Shown: positions 15,939 to 17,293 of the stretch, one piece after another
Position numbering within the stretch: position 1 is the stretch's first letter
Layout: each line of letters opens with the position of its first letter
Assembly: GCA_034180415.1 (NCBI GenBank)
Contig: JAXFOK010000002.1
Coordinates: forward strand, 1 to 17,293
DNA from: CAKMMH01 sp927798255
GTDB taxonomy: Bacteria; Bdellovibrionota_C; UBA2361; CAKMMH01
Reading direction: 5' to 3'
DNA: 17,293 nucleotides
The notes under the pieces: model-generated
What the model was told of the DNA's origin: nothing
The model's input: only the letters and a program-made list of their open reading frames with translations
The model's database searches: none
Position numbers and translations under genes: made by a program

Positions 15939-16089
15939 TTAACAAATGGAATTAGTATTTACAAGACTGATGCTAGTATTGTTACTATTGATGCGTATAT
16001 AGCAGATGAAAATTTGTGGATAACAAAAAAGCTATGGTAAAATTTATGGATAAGCAATCTGTAATAAATAGGTATCTTAAAGTTAGCTT
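15939..16089 (+). pseudogene. Frameshifted N-terminal remnant of a RhuM-family protein
   Basis: The frame from 15939 reads GISIYKTDASIVTIDAYIAD, ENLWITKKLW and then stops at 16038. In another frame, from about 16026, it continues as KAMVKFMDKQSVINRYLKV. Joined, these match the start of RhuM-family phage regulator proteins (IVIYKT.DG...IDVRLEDENLWLTQKQMAELF...v.tI..HLK). The family has a winged-helix-like N-terminus and is found in prophages. One frameshift and an early end, where a hairpin begins at 16093, show it is a relic. Confidence 0.55.
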
Positions 16090-16092
16090 AAA

Positions 16093-16125
16093 AAGTGGTT
16101 GTTACATTTTTTGCAACAACCACTT
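16093..16125. terminator. Strong 11-bp hairpin, terminator-like on the minus strand
   Basis: aagtggttgtt (16093-16103) and aacaaccactt (16115-16125) pair perfectly with an 11-nt loop containing six Ts. On the minus strand the stem is followed by TTTTTAAG, fitting an intrinsic terminator. On the + strand no T-run follows, though it could still slow transcription about 270 bp beyond the operon end. Confidence 0.5.
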
Positions 16126-16562
16126 AAATCATAACCAAATTGGAAGTAAAGAAGTGTAGTTTATTTTTTTGATAAATTTGTCAAAAGATAAAAATATTAA
16201 TCATAAATATTAGATAACCCACTTAATTTATAGAATAAAATTTCATACTTTGCAAAATCGTCAAATGTTTTTTGTTAAATTATTGCAAATTCGTCATTTA
16301 TAATTATGATTAAAAATATTAAAAAGCGATTTATTAAAGTTTGTAATTTTAAAATCTGCAATAAAATCAGAGTATTATTCATGCTAATCTTAAAAAATCA
16401 ATTCTTACTTTTAATTTAAAGCAAGAGAAAAGAAACTAAAGTAATGCTTAAACTATTTTTATCTATAAAAATTAATAAGTTACACTTAAAACAGATTGCT
16501 TTTATCACAAAAAAGCAGTTTCGAAAATGCCAAATTTACACAAAAAATCAGAAACCAAAGCT

Positions 16563-16595
16563 CTAACACAAAATTTGCTTCTTTTTTGGTGTTAG
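16563..16595. repeat. Hairpin
   Basis: ctaacac (16563-16569) pairs with gtgttag (16589-16595), and the stem extends into aaaa/tttt with a bulged G. Function is unknown. On the + strand no T-run follows. Confidence 0.35.
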
Positions 16596-16649
16596 TAGTC
16601 GCAAAAATGCTAAATTTAAGGCTAGGGAATTTATGAATGAAAATTGAAT

Positions 16650-16676
16650 CTTGAAGTCGCAATTTGTGACTTCAAG
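16650..16676 (+). repeat. 27-nt palindrome, copy 1, with ORF6N-like coding echo
   Basis: cttgaagtc (16650-16658) and gacttcaag (16668-16676) are exact inverted arms, and the inner bases pair further with one G-U. Read from 16651 in the + direction the same bases encode LKSQFVTSRISY, close to the conserved L(R/K)SQ.VTS motif of ORF6N domains. A TGA at 16645 breaks the frame just upstream (MNEN*ILKSQ). It may be a relic of an ORF6N gene whose codons happen to be palindromic, or a genuine palindromic element. Confidence 0.45.
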
Positions 16677-16755
16677 AATAAGTTATCAGAATTTTAAATA
16701 TTTAAAAATGCAATAGAATTAATGTGTTATATAATTAAAGAAGAATCTTTAACAA

Positions 16756-16782
16756 CTTGAAGTCACAAATTGTGACTTCAAG
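16756..16782 (+). repeat. 27-nt palindrome, copy 2, with ORF6N-like coding echo
   Basis: The 13-nt arms cttgaagtcacaa and ttgtgacttcaag are perfectly inverted around a single central base. Read from 16757 it encodes LKSQIVTSSLG within a frame open from 16739 to a TAA near 16838, again matching the ORF6N signature. It lies 106 bp from copy 1 and in a different frame, so the two are not one simple gene. It may be a remnant of a second ORF6N-type gene or a mobile palindrome. Confidence 0.45.
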
Positions 16783-16868
16783 TTTAGGAATTTGTAAGGA
16801 ATTTTTTGAGAGGATTTTTGAAATGAAGATATATTAAACTATATTAAATAGTCATTTTGCTAAGAGAA

Positions 16869-16997
16869 TTAAAGCATTAATATCTCTTCATATTCTGGAA
16901 GTGACATTAATATATTTATCATTGTTTTAATTTTATCATTTTTTTTTATTTTCTTGTGATTGTGGCTTGAAGTATAACTGTTTTTGTGTCCTAATTC
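16869..16997 (-). other. Short minus-strand frame of uncertain status
   Basis: On the minus strand 42 codons read ELGHKNSYTSSHNHKKIKKN followed by TMINILMSLPEYEEILML and a stop. The composition is protein-like (amphipathic end), but there is no initiating ATG at the front and no ribosome site. It may be a C-terminal relic. No family is recognised. Confidence 0.2.
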
Positions 16998-17023
16998 TCA
17001 TTAGTTTTCACCCTTGCTTGATA

Positions 17024-17052
17024 GATAAAATCAGATTCACCCTGGTTTTATC
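17024..17052. repeat. 11-bp hairpin with one G-U pair
   Basis: gataaaatcag (17024-17034) pairs with ctggttttatc (17042-17052) across a 7-nt loop, with one non-Watson-Crick pair. cctg/cagg around 17041-17055 offers a competing small stem. It precedes the fragment ending at 17269. Possibly regulatory or the edge of an element. Confidence 0.35.
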
Positions 17053-17065
17053 AGGTTATCGTTAA

Positions 17066-17269
17066 ATTCATTATATCATCATCGGTGAAAACTTTCTGCT
17101 ACTTTTTCGCTTTTTCCTCGGTATTTATAGAATATTTCGCTATTTCACACATGAACTACCTATTAAACATACGAAAAACTCAGATGATAACAAGTATTAC
17201 TGGTATGTAAGAAATATTGTTTCATCGGAGCAAAGAATTGTTGCGAATAAATGGGTAGGCATAAATTAA
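17066..17269 (+). pseudogene. C-terminal fragment of an unidentified protein
   Basis: A frame without a start codon is open from 17066 to the TAA at 17267-17269. The last part looks truly coding: HELPIKHTKNSDDNKYYWYV followed by RNIVSSEQRIVANKWVGIN. The earlier part (IHYIIIGENFLLLFRFF) may be chance. Its upstream portion is missing, so it is a relic or the end of a gene whose front was lost. No family is recognised. Confidence 0.35.
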
Positions 17270-17293
17270 AAAGGTGCATAGCAACTCGTTTTT

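Larger units (their letters stand above)
15824..17293. other. Gene-poor right end with decayed phage-type sequence and hairpins
   Basis: No intact gene is found in 1470 bases. A 10-bp palindrome ttatcgataa sits directly after the last stop (15824-15833). Then come a RhuM-like remnant, a strong hairpin, a second hairpin, two ORF6N-like echoes, a short minus-strand frame, another hairpin and a C-terminal fragment. Two copies of an imperfect ~20-nt sequence around tcg.aaaatgc.aaattta lie near 16526 and 16598. Between these I see only A/T-rich sequence. Confidence 0.55.

Noticed and set aside
1..17293. CRISPR arrays, tRNA or rRNA genes, intact insertion sequences
   Set aside because: No regularly spaced repeats, cloverleaf with CCA end, ribosomal sequence or intact transposase was found.

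Overview
This is a strongly A+T-rich bacterial window of about three-quarters A/T. Shine-Dalgarno sites are of the AAGGA / GAGG type, and almost every gene lies on the + strand. No rRNA, tRNA or core housekeeping gene is present, so the host cannot be named safely. Low G+C, a BspA-type LRR_5 protein, a DUF3352-like membrane protein and ORF6N/RhuM relics would fit a low-G+C gut or host-associated bacterium (Gastranaerophilales-, Brachyspira- or Fusobacterium-like). That is inference only.

The left edge (2-1629) holds the 3' end of an ORF6N/antirepressor-type gene and a small A1S_2505-type phage-associated gene. A 545-bp gap follows, with a tandem repeat, a hairpin, a candidate promoter and a long leader. 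Positions 1630-3241 form a compact peptide-modification cassette that is richer in G+C than its surroundings: a radical SAM/SPASM enzyme with a PqqD/RRE-like tail, a 64-residue Cys-rich precursor-like peptide 4 bp downstream, and a strong intrinsic terminator. Just past the terminator (3274-4482) is a gluzincin-type (peptidase MA-like) protein made of two related halves. Only the first half keeps HExxH.

Positions 4483-7521 are a gene graveyard. It holds a PD-(D/E)XK-like fragment, a McrB-type N-terminal region with two in-frame stops and no AAA+ part, and a maltose-acetyltransferase-family gene with a one-base frameshift beside its catalytic His. It also holds a minus-strand C-terminal fragment and a membrane-protein gene that is probably 5'-truncated.

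Positions 7594-15823 are the main intact block, probably one operon. It encodes an 833-aa Hsp70 with an inserted domain and a long helical tail, a classical AAA+ ATPase 1 bp downstream, and a divergent J-like protein lacking HPD. These are followed by three envelope or exported proteins: a BspA-like LRR protein with signal peptide (broken by a single-base frameshift), a DUF3352-like membrane-anchored protein and a 230-aa secreted protein. A cytosolic Hsp70-AAA+-J machine co-encoded with exported proteins is the most interesting intact candidate for an undescribed system. The RiPP-like cassette is the second.

The right edge (15824-17293) has no intact gene. It holds a RhuM-like N-terminal remnant, two ORF6N-like echoes inside 27-nt palindromes, several hairpins and an unidentified C-terminal fragment.
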